In this document: in pieces, positions 7,949 through 17,694 of the stretch | How positions within the stretch are numbered: position 1 is the stretch's first letter | Layout: the number at the start of each line of letters is the position of its first letter | Assembly: GCF_032391395.1 (NCBI RefSeq) | Contig: NZ_CP135916.1 | Coordinates: forward strand, 868,001 to 932,000 | Direction of reading: 5' to 3' | Source: Sphingomonas sp. Y38-1Y | Lineage (GTDB): Bacteria > Pseudomonadota > Alphaproteobacteria > Sphingomonadales > Sphingomonadaceae | Length of the DNA: 64,000 nt | Made by a program: the position numbers and the translations under genes | The notes under the pieces: model-generated | Databases searched by the model: none | The model's input: only the letters and a program-made list of their open reading frames with translations | What the model was told of the DNA's origin: nothing

Positions 7949-9418
7949 TTACCGCTCGCCCCTCAGCGCCTCACCCGCGCGCGGGTTTTCCGGCGGGCCG
8001 TCGAGTGCCTCCGGCACCAGTTCCCCGCCGCCCAGCGAGCGATAGAGCTCCACCAGATTGTTCGCACGGATCAGCCGCGCCGAGGCGAGCGAGCGGCGCG
8101 CATTGTAGAGCGTGCGCTGCGCGTCGAGCGTGTTGAGGAACGGGTCGATCCCCTCGCGATAGCGCGCGTCCGACAGCCGCAGCGTGTCCGCCGCCGCCTC
8201 GACCAGGCCCTGCTGCGCGCGAAGCTGGTCGGCGATGACGGCGCGGCGGGCGAGCGCGTCGGCGACTTCGCGGAACGCCGTCTGGATCGTCTGGCGATAC
8301 TGTGCGACCGATGCGTCGCGCCGCGCGCGCACGCTTTCCAGATTGCCGGTCAGCGCGCCGCCCTGAAAGATCGGCGCGTTGACGTCCGCCGCGCCGTTCC
8401 AGATCAGCCGGTCGCCGGTGAACAGCGAGCCGAGCGCATTGCTGGCGAAGCCAACGAGCCCGGTCAGGCTGATCGACGGGAAGAAGGCCGCGCGCGCCGC
8501 GCCGATCCGCGCATTGGCGGCGCGCAGCGTGTATTCCGCCTGCACGACATCGGGCCGCGCGAGCAGGATGCGCGAGTCGAGCCCGGCGGGCACGTCGGCG
8601 ATCAGCGGTTCGGCCGCCTCGATGGAGGCTGGTAGTTCGGCGTCGGTGACGGGCGCGCCGACGAGCAGCTCGAGCGCATTGCGATCCTGCTGGACGAGCG
8701 CGGTCAGGTCCGCGCGATCGGCCTCTGCCTGGCGGAGGATCGTCTCGGCCTGGCGAAGGTCGGTGCGCGCGGCGATGCCGCCGTTGACGCGCGCGCGGGT
8801 GAGGGTGACGGTCCGTTCGGCGCTCGCCAGCGTCTCGTTGGCGATGGCGAGCAGGCTGCGATCGTTGGCGAGCGTGTAATAGGCGCCGGCCGTCTCGCCG
8901 ACCAGCGTCAGCCGCGCGGCGCGCACGCCCGCGACGGTGCCGAGATATTCGGCCAGCGCGGCGTTCGATTGCGAGCGGATCCGGCCGAACAGGTCGATCT
9001 CGAACGCGCTGAGGCCGAGTTGGGCATTGTACTGCTCGGTGACGCTGCCGCCATTGGCGCCCAGGCCCTGCGCCGCCCCGCGGTTGCGCGCGATCGAGGC
9101 ACCGGCATTGGCGTCAATCGCCGGCAGGAAATCGGCGCGCGCGACGCGAAGCTGGCCGCGTGCCTCACGGACATTGGCGAGCGCGACCTGAAGGTTCTGG
9201 TTGTTGGCGAGCGCGCGCTCGATGATCGCGATCAGGCGCGGGTCGCGAAAGATCTCGCGATAGCCGACCGGCTGCGCGCCGGTGGCGGGAAGCGGTGCGC
9301 GATCGCCAGGAGTGACGGGAAAGGCGCCCGGCACCGCCGGCGAGGGCCGCTGATAGGCGGGCTCGAGACTACAGGCGGCGACCAGCGGCAGCGCGAGGAG
9401 GGGAAGGCGGCGGATCAT
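7949..9418 (-). CDS. NodT-family outer-membrane efflux lipoprotein
   Basis: This 489-residue protein is the outer-membrane channel of a tripartite RND pump (TolC/OprM/NodT class). A lipoprotein signal with lipobox L-V-A-A-C precedes the PAYQRP segment typical of NodT proteins. Two outer-membrane efflux domains follow, each with long amphipathic helices; signature pieces include RPDVVQAE, AANARIGAARAAFFPSISL and DLFGR. The ATG at 9418 overlaps the TGA of the RND permease gene, so it is the last gene of the efflux operon. Substrate cannot be inferred. Confidence 0.93.
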   Translation of the reverse strand: MIRRLPLLALPLVAACSLEPAYQRPSPAVPGAFPVTPGDRAPLPATGAQPVGYREIFRDPRLIAIIERALANNQNLQVALANVREARGQLRVARADFLPAIDANAGASIARNRGAAQGLGANGGSVTEQYNAQLGLSAFEIDLFGRIRSQSNAALAEYLGTVAGVRAARLTLVGETAGAYYTLANDRSLLAIANETLASAERTVTLTRARVNGGIAARTDLRQAETILRQAEADRADLTALVQQDRNALELLVGAPVTDAELPASIEAAEPLIADVPAGLDSRILLARPDVVQAEYTLRAANARIGAARAAFFPSISLTGLVGFASNALGSLFTGDRLIWNGAADVNAPIFQGGALTGNLESVRARRDASVAQYRQTIQTAFREVADALARRAVIADQLRAQQGLVEAAADTLRLSDARYREGIDPFLNTLDAQRTLYNARRSLASARLIRANNLVELYRSLGGGELVPEALDGPPENPRAGEALRGER

Positions 9419-12400
9419 GTCGTGGCAGGCCTTTCGTCGCCCTCGCCGGCGTCCTTCTCGCGCCGCGCGGCCTCCGCTTCCTCGGCGCCATGGACCTTGC
9501 CGCCGAACAGCTTGCGGACGAGGACATAGAAGAGCGGCACGAAGAAGATGGCGAGCACGGTGGCGGCGATCATGCCGCCGATCACCGCGGTGCCGATCGC
9601 GACGCGGCTTGCCGCGCCAGCGCCGGTCGAGATGGCGAGCGGGACGACGCCGAAGATGAAGGCGAAGCTGGTCATCAGGATGGGGCGAAGGCGAAGGCGC
9701 GCAGCCTCCAGCGAGGCTTCCATGGGGCTCATCCCCTCCCGCTCCGCCTGTTCGGCGAACTCGACGATCAGGATGGCGTTCTTTGCCGACAGACCCATGG
9801 TGGTGAGCAGGCCGACCTGGAAATAGACGTCGTTCTCGAGACCGCGGAGCCACACCGCGATTGCTGCGCCGAGCAGGCCGAGCGGCACCACCAGCAGCAC
9901 CGAGAAGGGCACCGACCAGCTCTCATAGAGTGCGGCGAGGCAGAGGAAGACGACGAGGATCGACAGGCCGTAGAGGAGCGGCGCCTGTCCGCCCGACAGC
10001 CGCTCCTGATACGAAAGGTCGGACCAGGCGACGCTGACGCCCTGCATCTGGCCGACCAGTTCCTCCATCCGGTCCATCGCCGCGCCCGAGCTCTCGCCCT
10101 GGCCGGGCTCGCCCTGGATCTGATAGGCGGGCTGACCCTGGAAGCGGGCGAGCACGGTGGGCGCGACGCCCCAATCGGCGCGGGCGAAGCTGGTGAACGG
10201 CGCCATCTGGCCGTTGGCACCGCGAACGAACCAGTTGGACAGGTCCTCTGGCCGCGCGCGATAGCCGGCATCGCCCTGGACGAACACGCGCTTCACGCGG
10301 CCGCGATCGACGAAGTCGTTGACGTACACGCCGCCCCAGGCCGCCGACAGCGTCTGGTCGACCTGATTGGCGTTGAGGCCGAGCGCGCCGAGCTTGGCCT
10401 GATCGATCTGCACCTCCAGCGTCGGCACGTCGGGCAGCTCGTTCTGGCGGACATTGGTCAGCAGCGGATCGGCGGAGGCGGCGGCGAGAAGCTCGTCACG
10501 GCGCGCCTTGAACGTCTCGCGGTCGAGGCCGCCGGTGTTGAGCAGCTGGAGCGTGAAACCGCCCGCCTGACCCAGGCCGCGGACGGGCGGTGGGTTCAAT
10601 GCGAAGAACTGGACGTCGCGAAGGCCGCGCAGCGCCTGCGTCGCCTGGCGCGTGATCGTCTGCGCGCTGTTCTCGGCGCCCTCGCGCTCGCCCCAGGGTG
10701 CCAGCGCGATGAACCCGCGGCCGGCATTCTGGCCGGCGCCGCCCGGTCCCGATCCGCTGATCGTATAGACGATGTCGACATTGTCCTTGGCCGGACCCAT
10801 GAAGTACTTCTCGATCGCCTGCGCAGCGGCGAGCGTGCGCTCCTGCGTGGCGCCGGCGGGCAACGTGTACTGGATCTGCGCGCGGCCCTGGTCCTCGCTC
10901 GGCAGGAAGCTGGTCGGCAGGCCCATGAAGACGAGCACGAACAGCGCGCACAGCCCGGCATAGACGACGAGCGCGAGAACGCGGCGGCCGAACACCCACT
11001 TCACGGCGTCGCGGTACTTGCGCGATGTCTTGTCGAAGCCCGAGTTGAACTTCTCGCCGAACTTCTTGACCCAGCGGCCGACGCGATTGCGCGGCTCCTT
11101 CTTGTCGGCATGGGGCTTCAGCAGCGTCGCGGTCAGCGCCGGCGAGAGCACGAGCGCGACGACGACCGACAGGATCATCGAGGAGATGACGGTGATTGAG
11201 AACTGGCGATAGATTTCGCCCACCGAGCCGCCGAAGAACGCCATCGGCGCGAACACCGCCGACAGGACGAGCGCGATCGCGATCAGCGCGATCTGGATCT
11301 CGCCCATCGAGATGATCGTCGCCTCGCGCGGGCTCATCTCCGGGTTCTCCTCCATCACGCGCTCGACATTCTCGACGACGACGATCGCGTCGTCGACGAG
11401 CAGGCCGATGGAGAGGACGAGGCCGAACAGCGTCAGCGTGTTGATCGTGAAGCCGAAGATCGCGAGCACGCCGAACGTGCCGAGCAGCACCACCGGCACC
11501 GCGATCGCCGGGATCAGCGTCGCGCGCCAGCTTTGCAGGAACACGAACATGACGATGACGACGAGGATGATCGCCTCGATCAGCGTCTTCACGACTTCCT
11601 CGACCGACAGCTTGATGAAGGCGGTCGAATCGTTGGGATAGGCGAACTTGTAGCCCGGCGGGAACGAACCCGCCTGGCGCTCGACCTCGGCCTTCACCAG
11701 CTCGGCGGTCGCGAGCGCGTCGGCGCCCGGTGCGAGCTGGATAGCGATGCCGGCGCCCGGATGGCCGTTCAGGCGGCTGATCGTCGTGTAATTTTCCGCC
11801 CCCAGCTCGACGCGCGCGACGTCGGACAACAGCACGCGGCTACCGTCGGTCTGCGTCTTGACGATGATGTTGCGGAATTCCTCCGGCGTCTGGAGGCGCG
11901 ACTTGGCCGTGACGGTCGCGTTGAGCATCTGTCCCGGCGGGGCGGGCTGCTGGCCGATCTGGCCGGCGGCGACCTGGGTGTTCTGCGCCTCGATCGCCGA
12001 GGTGACGTCGCTCGGCATGAGCTGGTACGAGGAGAGCGCATAGGGGTTGAGCCAGATGCGCATCGCGTACTGCGTGCCGAACACGTTGACGTCGCCGACG
12101 CCGGTGATGCGCCCCAGGCGATCTTGGAGGTTCGAGACGAGGAAGTCGGCGACGTCGATCGCGGTGGTCTTGTCGCTCTCGTCATAGACCGACACGACCA
12201 TCAGGAAGTCGGCGTTCGACTTGGTGACGGTCAGGCCCTGCTGCTGCACCTGCGCGGGCAGGCGAGGCAGTGCCTGCTGCACCTTGTTCTGGACCTGCAC
12301 CTGCGCGATGTCGGGGTCGGTCCCTTTCTCGAACGTCACGGTGACGCTGACCGAGCCCGCCGAGCTGGACGAGGACGAGAAGTAGATCAGCCCGTCGATG

Positions 12401-12615
12401 CCGGTCAGCTGCTGCTCGATCACCTGCGTGACCGAACTCTCGAGAATCTCGGCCGATGCGCCCGGGTAGTTGGCGCGGATGTTGACCTGTGGCGGGGCGA
12501 TGTCGGGATATTGCTCGATCGGCAGCGAGAAGATGCTGCCCAGCCCCGCCAGCATGATGACGATCGCGATGACCCAGGCGAAGATCGGCCGGTCGATGAA
12601 GATGCGTGAGATCAC
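9415..12615 (-). CDS. RND multidrug efflux permease, HAE1/AcrB family
   Basis: The 1066-residue product is an inner-membrane, proton-driven exporter of the AcrB type. Visible features are the N-terminal FIDRPIFAWVIAI helix, the proton-relay DD pair in LLVDDAIVVVENV (TM4), the conserved Lys in GLSAKNAIL (TM10), and two large periplasmic porter loops. The C-terminus has a charged tail. It lies between its adaptor (six bases upstream) and its outer-membrane channel (four-base overlap), giving a complete three-part pump. No TetR-type repressor lies next to the operon. Confidence 0.96.
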   Translation of the reverse strand: MISRIFIDRPIFAWVIAIVIMLAGLGSIFSLPIEQYPDIAPPQVNIRANYPGASAEILESSVTQVIEQQLTGIDGLIYFSSSSSSAGSVSVTVTFEKGTDPDIAQVQVQNKVQQALPRLPAQVQQQGLTVTKSNADFLMVVSVYDESDKTTAIDVADFLVSNLQDRLGRITGVGDVNVFGTQYAMRIWLNPYALSSYQLMPSDVTSAIEAQNTQVAAGQIGQQPAPPGQMLNATVTAKSRLQTPEEFRNIIVKTQTDGSRVLLSDVARVELGAENYTTISRLNGHPGAGIAIQLAPGADALATAELVKAEVERQAGSFPPGYKFAYPNDSTAFIKLSVEEVVKTLIEAIILVVIVMFVFLQSWRATLIPAIAVPVVLLGTFGVLAIFGFTINTLTLFGLVLSIGLLVDDAIVVVENVERVMEENPEMSPREATIISMGEIQIALIAIALVLSAVFAPMAFFGGSVGEIYRQFSITVISSMILSVVVALVLSPALTATLLKPHADKKEPRNRVGRWVKKFGEKFNSGFDKTSRKYRDAVKWVFGRRVLALVVYAGLCALFVLVFMGLPTSFLPSEDQGRAQIQYTLPAGATQERTLAAAQAIEKYFMGPAKDNVDIVYTISGSGPGGAGQNAGRGFIALAPWGEREGAENSAQTITRQATQALRGLRDVQFFALNPPPVRGLGQAGGFTLQLLNTGGLDRETFKARRDELLAAASADPLLTNVRQNELPDVPTLEVQIDQAKLGALGLNANQVDQTLSAAWGGVYVNDFVDRGRVKRVFVQGDAGYRARPEDLSNWFVRGANGQMAPFTSFARADWGVAPTVLARFQGQPAYQIQGEPGQGESSGAAMDRMEELVGQMQGVSVAWSDLSYQERLSGGQAPLLYGLSILVVFLCLAALYESWSVPFSVLLVVPLGLLGAAIAVWLRGLENDVYFQVGLLTTMGLSAKNAILIVEFAEQAEREGMSPMEASLEAARLRLRPILMTSFAFIFGVVPLAISTGAGAASRVAIGTAVIGGMIAATVLAIFFVPLFYVLVRKLFGGKVHGAEEAEAARREKDAGEGDERPATT

Positions 12616-12621
12616 GAGGGG

Positions 12622-13842
12622 TCAGCGCCCACCCTGGCCGGCACCGGCACCGCCGCTTCCACCGCCACCGCTTCCGCCGCCCTGACCGCCCTGCGGCTGC
12701 TGGCGCGGCGGCGAGCCGGCGGGGACGGGGCGCACCTGCGTACCCGGCTTCACGTTCGCGAGACCCTCGGTAATGACGCGCTCGCCGGGGCGAAGGCCCG
12801 CGGTGACCAGCCACTTGTCGCCGATCGTGCGGGTCGCGCGCACCTTGCGCTGCACCGCCTTGTTATCGGCGCCGATCACGAACACCGTCGCGTTGCCGCG
12901 CGCGTCGCGCGCGACGCCCGCCTGCGGGACGAGAATCGCTTCCTCCGCCGTCGCCTGGCTGAAGCGTGCGCGAACGTACATGCCGGGAAGCAGGATGCCC
13001 TCCGGATTGGGGAAGCTGGCGCGCAGCGTCACTGCGCCGGTGCCGGCATCGACCATCGCCTCGGCGAACTGGAGCGTGCCAACCTGGCCATAGTCGCTGC
13101 CGTCCTCCAGGCTGAGGCGGACCTCGGCCGAGGAGGGAATCACGCCGTCGGTGGCGAGCGCGCGGCGAAGCTGGAGCAGCTCGGACGAGCTTTGCTGGAT
13201 GTCGACGAAGATCGGGTCGAGGCGCTGGATCATCGCCAGCGGATCGGCCTGGTTGGTGGTGACGAGCGCGCCGGTCGTGAACAGGCTGCGACCGATGCGT
13301 CCGGTGATCGGCGCGGGCACGTCGGTGAACTTCAGGTTGATGCGCGCGGTCTCCAGCTGCGCCTGGTTCTGACGCACCTGCGCCGCCGCCTGCCGAGCCG
13401 CCGCCACCGCGTCGGTATAGTCCTGCTTGGCGACCGCCTCGATCTCCGCCAGCGGGCGGAAGCGGTCCGCGCGCGCGGTAGTGGCGACGCGATTGGCCTC
13501 CGCATTGGCGACGTTGGCGACCGCCTCGTTCACCGCGGCGCGATAGAGGCGCGGGTCGATGCGGTAGAGCGTCTGCCCCTTGCGCACGATGCTCCCCTCG
13601 GTGAACAGCCGCGCCTGGATGACGCCGGACACCTGCGGGCGCACCTGGCTGGTTTCATAAGCGGCGGTGCGGCCGGCAAGCTCGCTGACCAGCGGCACGG
13701 CTTCGCTCTTCATCACCACGAAGCCGACTTCGGGCGGGCCGCTGCGCCCCTTGCCCTTGGCTTTGTCGCTTTCCTCGCCGCCGCCCGAGCAGGCGGCCAG
13801 CATCAGGATGAGCGGCAGGATGGAGGTCTGGACGCTTCGCAA
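12622..13842 (-). CDS. RND efflux periplasmic adaptor lipoprotein (MFP)
   Basis: This membrane fusion protein links the RND permease to the outer-membrane channel. From TTG 13842 it has 406 residues and a lipoprotein signal ending L-A-A-C. The order of domains is beta-barrel/lipoyl (PQVSGVI, VRKGQTLYRIDP), alpha-hairpin with many Ala/Gln, then a barrel (VPAPITGRIGRS) and membrane-proximal domain. The C-terminus is a Gly/Ser/Gln-rich tail. I preferred TTG 13842 because GGAAAG lies six bases upstream and the lipobox then sits at a normal distance. The in-frame ATG at 13971 would add 43 basic residues with no recognisable domain. Confidence 0.88.
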   Translation of the reverse strand: MRSVQTSILPLILMLAACSGGGEESDKAKGKGRSGPPEVGFVVMKSEAVPLVSELAGRTAAYETSQVRPQVSGVIQARLFTEGSIVRKGQTLYRIDPRLYRAAVNEAVANVANAEANRVATTARADRFRPLAEIEAVAKQDYTDAVAAARQAAAQVRQNQAQLETARINLKFTDVPAPITGRIGRSLFTTGALVTTNQADPLAMIQRLDPIFVDIQQSSSELLQLRRALATDGVIPSSAEVRLSLEDGSDYGQVGTLQFAEAMVDAGTGAVTLRASFPNPEGILLPGMYVRARFSQATAEEAILVPQAGVARDARGNATVFVIGADNKAVQRKVRATRTIGDKWLVTAGLRPGERVITEGLANVKPGTQVRPVPAGSPPRQQPQGGQGGGSGGGGSGGAGAGQGGR

Positions 13843-14036
13843 GGCGGACTTTCCGAAAAGAGCGGGCAAGGGGCTGAGTCGCTTGAGACCGCGAACCCGC
13901 GCGTCGCGGAACGGCTCACGCGGCGGACGGGTTCCGGTCGGTTCCGGACTATGTCGCTGCTTTCGCTGCATCGCGCAACGGTGCGATTTGTCGCAAAGTT
14001 TGTCACGGTGGACGAATGACTAGGCCGGGGTGGGCC

Positions 14037-14579
14037 TCAGCCGCGGCGGCGTGCCTTCCACTCGGCCGCGGTCTGGCCCCAGGCATGGACGGGAAAGTCG
14101 GCAAGCGGCGGGGGCAGGCGCGTCGGGCCGCGGTTCCGCGAGCCGAGCCGCTCGGCCAGCGCGATCGAGCGCGTGTTGGCCGGATCGATGGTGTGGATGA
14201 TGTCGGTCCAGCCGAGCCGGTCGACCGCGAAGTCCATGCACGCGACCGCCGCCTCATGTGCATAGCCGCGCCCGGCAAAGGCGGGGTGGACGCCCCAGCC
14301 GATCTCGGTGCCCGGCCAGCCCTCCGGCTGCCACGGGCCGATCCGGCCGACCCAGGCACCGCCGTCGCGCTCGATCACGGAGAACATCGAAAAGCCGCGC
14401 ACGTCCCACGCCCCGCGCCGCATTGCAAAGTCGCGCCACGCAACTTCCTGCGCCATCGCGCCGCCCAGGAAGCGCATCGTCTCCGGCGCCGCGGCCATCG
14501 CGGCCCAGGCGTCGAAATCCTGCGGCTCGGGCAGTCGGAGGATCAGCCGGTCGGTCTGGAGGACCGGCCCCGTCGTCAC
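14037..14579 (-). CDS. GNAT-family N-acetyltransferase (RimJ/RimL-like)
   Basis: The 180-residue product starts with [17 protein letters not shown], the usual opening of RimJ/RimL-type acetyltransferases, and has the acetyl-CoA loop in [11 protein letters not shown] followed by [12 protein letters not shown]. The GTG start at 14579 overlaps the ribH stop codon. It occupies the operon position downstream of ribH where many bacteria have nusB. The acceptor (small molecule or protein N-terminus) is unknown. Confidence 0.88.
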   Translation of the reverse strand: MTTGPVLQTDRLILRLPEPQDFDAWAAMAAAPETMRFLGGAMAQEVAWRDFAMRRGAWDVRGFSMFSVIERDGGAWVGRIGPWQPEGWPGTEIGWGVHPAFAGRGYAHEAAVACMDFAVDRLGWTDIIHTIDPANTRSIALAERLGSRNRGPTRLPPPLADFPVHAWGQTAAEWKARRRG

Positions 14580-14995
14580 GCGAAGCGTTCGCGAAGCGCC
14601 ATCAGCGCGAGCGCGGCCTTGGCCGCTTCGCCGCCCTTGTCCTTTTGCGCCGGATCGGCGCGAACCAACGCTTGCGCCTCGTTCTCGACGGTGAGGATGC
14701 CGTTTCCGATGGCGAGGCCGTCCATCGTCATGGCGAGGATGCCGCGCGCGCTTTCGCCCGCGACGATCTCGAAATGATAGGTCTCGCCGCGGATCACGAC
14801 GCCGATCGCGACATAGCCGTCATAAAGCCCCGACTGGTCCGCCAGGGCGATCGCGGCGGGGATCTCGAGCGCGCCGGGGACGGTCACCGTCTCCGACGTG
14901 TGTCCCGCCGCCTTGATCGCGGCGCGAGCGCCGGCGATCAGCATGTCGTTCAGATGGTCGTAGAAGCGCGCCTCGACGATCAGGAGCTTGGCCAT
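14576..14995 (-). CDS. ribH: 6,7-dimethyl-8-ribityllumazine synthase
   Basis: RibH condenses 5-amino-6-ribitylaminouracil with 3,4-dihydroxybutanone 4-phosphate to lumazine, the penultimate riboflavin step. The 139-residue product shows the family signatures [24 protein letters not shown] (with the catalytic His) and NGILT. Its ATG overlaps the stop codon of ribBX, and its own stop overlaps the GNAT start. The length is normal for the family. Confidence 0.97.
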   Translation of the reverse strand: MAKLLIVEARFYDHLNDMLIAGARAAIKAAGHTSETVTVPGALEIPAAIALADQSGLYDGYVAIGVVIRGETYHFEIVAGESARGILAMTMDGLAIGNGILTVENEAQALVRADPAQKDKGGEAAKAALALMALRERFA

Positions 14996-16137
14996 CAGGC
15001 GTCCTCTTCCGGGGTGATCGGCCGCTCGCCGACGATCGACAGGCCATAGCCCTCGAGCCCGACGAGCGTGTGGTGGGTATTGGTGAGGAGGATCATCTCC
15101 TCGACGCCCATCTCGGTCAGGATCATCGCGCCGACGCCATAGTCGCGCAATTCGTCCATGTCGGCCGGCGCCAGCTTGCCCTCGCGCGCCATCAGCGCGG
15201 TAGTGAAGGCGTCGCTGCGCGGCTTGTTGATGACGACGATGACGCCTGCGCCCTCTTCGCCGATGATCTCCATCGAGCGGCGGAGAAGCGACCCGCGCTG
15301 CCCCGCCTCACCGAACAGGTCGGGAAGGGGGGAAAGCGCATGCATGCGGACGAGGGTCGGCGCAGTCGGGTCGATGCGGCCCTTGACCAGCGCGATCTGC
15401 TCGGTTCCCTGCGCACGGTTCCAATAGGTGATCGCCCGCCACTCGCCGCCCCAGGCGCTCTCGAAGCGCGTCTCGGCACGCTTCTCGACAAGGTGGTCGT
15501 AGCGGCGGCGATAGGCGATCAGGTCTCGGATCGTGCCGATCTTGAGATTGTGGAACTGCGCGAAGGAGACGAGATCGTCGAGGCGGGCCATCGTCCCGTC
15601 CTCCTTCATGATCTCGCAGATCACGCCCGACGGGTTGAGCCCGGCCAGGCGCGAGACGTCGACCGCCGCTTCGGTATGGCCGGCGCGGACCAGTACGCCG
15701 CCCTCGCGCGCGACCAGCGGGAAGACGTGCCCGGGCGTGGTGATCGCCTCCGGCCCTTGGCTGGCGTCGATCGCAACCGAGACGGTGCGCGCACGATCGG
15801 CGGCGGAGATGCCGGTGGTGACGCCCTTCACCGCCTCGATCGAGACGGTGAAGGCGGTCTGGTGGCGCGTGCCGTTGGCGGCGCTCATCAGCGGCAGGCC
15901 GAGCTGGTCGACGCGCGTCTTGGTCATGGCGAGGCAGATCAGCCCGCGGCCATGCGTCGCCATGAAGTTGATCGCGGCGGGCGTCGCCATCTGAGCCGGG
16001 ATGACGAGGTCGCCTTCATTCTCTCGGTCCTCGTCGTCGACGAGGATGAACATGCGGCCGTTGCGCGCCTCGTCGATGATCTCCTCGGGCGAGGAGAGGA
16101 AGGCATGGCGGAGGCGGGCGACTTCAGGCTGCGGCAC
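14995..16137 (-). CDS. ribBX: 3,4-dihydroxy-2-butanone 4-phosphate synthase fused to a degenerate GTP cyclohydrolase II domain (RibBX type)
   Basis: Residues 1 to about 205 form a RibB domain that makes dihydroxybutanone phosphate from ribulose 5-phosphate. Its motifs are complete: [33 protein letters not shown] and [10 protein letters not shown]. The second half is collinear with GTP cyclohydrolase II ([23 protein letters not shown]). It lacks the three zinc-binding cysteines and the GRGIGL-type catalytic segment, so it should not open GTP. This matches the RibBX variant described in Proteobacteria. The GTG start at 16137 lies 14 bases inside the end of ribE; the exact start is less certain. 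A separate active RibA must be encoded elsewhere. Confidence 0.88.
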   Translation of the reverse strand: MPQPEVARLRHAFLSSPEEIIDEARNGRMFILVDDEDRENEGDLVIPAQMATPAAINFMATHGRGLICLAMTKTRVDQLGLPLMSAANGTRHQTAFTVSIEAVKGVTTGISAADRARTVSVAIDASQGPEAITTPGHVFPLVAREGGVLVRAGHTEAAVDVSRLAGLNPSGVICEIMKEDGTMARLDDLVSFAQFHNLKIGTIRDLIAYRRRYDHLVEKRAETRFESAWGGEWRAITYWNRAQGTEQIALVKGRIDPTAPTLVRMHALSPLPDLFGEAGQRGSLLRRSMEIIGEEGAGVIVVINKPRSDAFTTALMAREGKLAPADMDELRDYGVGAMILTEMGVEEMILLTNTHHTLVGLEGYGLSIVGERPITPEEDA

Positions 16138-16732
16138 GGGCCTGTTCCATGCGCTGGAGGTAACGGGCGAGCACGTCGATCTCGAGATTGACGGCAACGC
16201 CTGCCTTGAGGTCGGCAAAGGTCGTGACCTCGGCCGTGTGCGGAATGATGTTGAGGCCGAAGCGGACGCCATCGGCGCGATCCTCGACCGAGTTGACGGT
16301 CAGCGACACGCCGTCGACGGTGATCGAGCCCTTGGCAGCCACATAGGGGGCAAGGTCACGCGGCGCGTCGATGGTGATGCGAAGGCTGCCACCCTCGGGC
16401 TCGACCGACGCGATCGTGCCGACGGCATCGACATGGCCGGTGACGATGTGCCCGCCCAACTCGTCGCCCAGCCGCAGCGCGCGCTCCAGGTTGAGGCGGC
16501 GGCCCGCGGTCCACATGCCGTCGGCCGTGCGCGACACACTTTCGGCCGACACGTCGAAGGCGAGGCGGTTCGGCGCCTTGTCGACGACGGTCAGGCAGAC
16601 GCCCGAGCAGGCGACGGACGCGCCGAGGTCGATGGCGAGCGTGTCATAGGCGGTGGCGACGGTAACGCGCAGGTCGCCGCGGCTCTCGACGGCCTCGATC
16701 CGGCCGACATCGGTGACGATTCCGGTAAACAT
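16124..16732 (-). CDS. ribE: Riboflavin synthase, alpha chain
   Basis: This enzyme dismutates two lumazine molecules to riboflavin and a pyrimidine product. The 202-residue protein has the conserved N-terminus MFTGIV and two lumazine-binding barrels, seen as CLTVVDKAPN...GHIVTGHVDAVGTI in the first and GVSLTVNSV...IIPHTAEVTTF in the second. The ATG overlaps the ribD stop by the ATGA arrangement. The gene lies in the usual ribD-ribE-ribB-ribH order. Confidence 0.97.
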   Translation of the reverse strand: MFTGIVTDVGRIEAVESRGDLRVTVATAYDTLAIDLGASVACSGVCLTVVDKAPNRLAFDVSAESVSRTADGMWTAGRRLNLERALRLGDELGGHIVTGHVDAVGTIASVEPEGGSLRITIDAPRDLAPYVAAKGSITVDGVSLTVNSVEDRADGVRFGLNIIPHTAEVTTFADLKAGVAVNLEIDVLARYLQRMEQARAAA

Positions 16733-17694
16733 CAGGCGCGCCCGTACACCTCCAGCGTATCGACGCCAAGCGTCCGGCGATCCTGCTGGCGCCAGCGTCC
16801 GTGTGCGTCCCCAAGCGCGGACAGACCGATGTCGCCGAGCGTGCGCGCGGCGCCGATCAGGATGGGTGCGCGATAGAGGAGGAGGCGGTCGACCAAATCC
16901 GCCTTCAGGAACGCCGCGGCGGTCGCTGCGCCGCCTTCGACCATCAAATGGTCGCCGGGCAGGCCGGCGATGTCGGCGGGTTCGCGGATCGTCAGCCAAC
17001 CTGGCGGCGTATCGGCCCGGCGGCTGAGCAGGACGCGGGTCGGCGACTGCGCCTGGAGGCCAGGCAGCCGCACGTCGAGCGAGGGCGTATCCGCAGTGAG
17101 CGTGCCGGCACCCACCAGGATGAGCTCATGCCGGCTGCGTTCCAGATGCGCGTGCGCCCTCGCTTCCGGGCCGGTGATCCACTGGCTGCGCCCGTCGGCC
17201 ATCGACACGCCGCCATCCAGCGACAGCGCGAGCTTGAGCGTGACATGGGGACGGCCGAGCCGCTGGCAGGTGAGGAAGCCGGCGATGCGATCCCTCGCTT
17301 CTGCCTCGCGCACGCCGCTGACCACGGCAATGCCGGCGTCGGAGAGCCGGGCTAGGCCCTGACCATCGGTGCGCGGATCGGGGTCGCGCAGGGCGGCGAC
17401 GACTCGCGCGATGCCCGACGCGACCAGAAGATCGGCGCAGGCGGGGCCGCGGGGGGAGGTGTGCGCGCAGGGTTCGAGCGTGACATAGGCGGTGGCGCCG
17501 CGCGCCGCCTCACCCGCTTCGGCGAGCGCCATCGCCTCGGCATGCGGGCGGCCGGTCGGCTGGGTCCAGCCGCGGCCGACGACGCGGCCCTTCCTGACGA
17601 TCACGCAGCCGACGCTGGGATTAGGGGATGTCCGGCCGCGACCGCGCGTCGCCAGCGCGAGCGCCGCCCCCATCCAGCGCTCGTCCTCGATCAA
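16732..17694 (-). CDS. ribD: Bifunctional riboflavin-specific deaminase / reductase RibD
   Basis: RibD deaminates the pyrimidine intermediate and then reduces its ribosyl side chain. In the 320-residue product the N-terminal zinc deaminase domain shows TSPNPSVGCVIV, HAEAMAL and PCAHTSPRGPACADLL. The reductase domain follows from about residue 145 (KLALSLDGGVSMADG, ILVGAGTLTADTPSL, EGGAATAAAFL). The TTG start at 17694 overlaps the stop of the preceding small-protein gene; ATG seven codons in would also be possible. Confidence 0.95.
   Translation of the reverse strand: MIEDERWMGAALALATRGRGRTSPNPSVGCVIVRKGRVVGRGWTQPTGRPHAEAMALAEAGEAARGATAYVTLEPCAHTSPRGPACADLLVASGIARVVAALRDPDPRTDGQGLARLSDAGIAVVSGVREAEARDRIAGFLTCQRLGRPHVTLKLALSLDGGVSMADGRSQWITGPEARAHAHLERSRHELILVGAGTLTADTPSLDVRLPGLQAQSPTRVLLSRRADTPPGWLTIREPADIAGLPGDHLMVEGGAATAAAFLKADLVDRLLLYRAPILIGAARTLGDIGLSALGDAHGRWRQQDRRTLGVDTLEVYGRA

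Noticed and set aside
11533..12609. Plus-strand frame inside the RND permease gene
   Set aside because: Antisense shadow, with no motifs and no gene context on that strand.
13843..13971. Upstream ATG that would extend the efflux adaptor by 43 residues
   Set aside because: It would put a basic, Pro/Arg-rich stretch before the lipoprotein signal; TTG 13842 has a ribosome-binding site and a normal lipobox distance.
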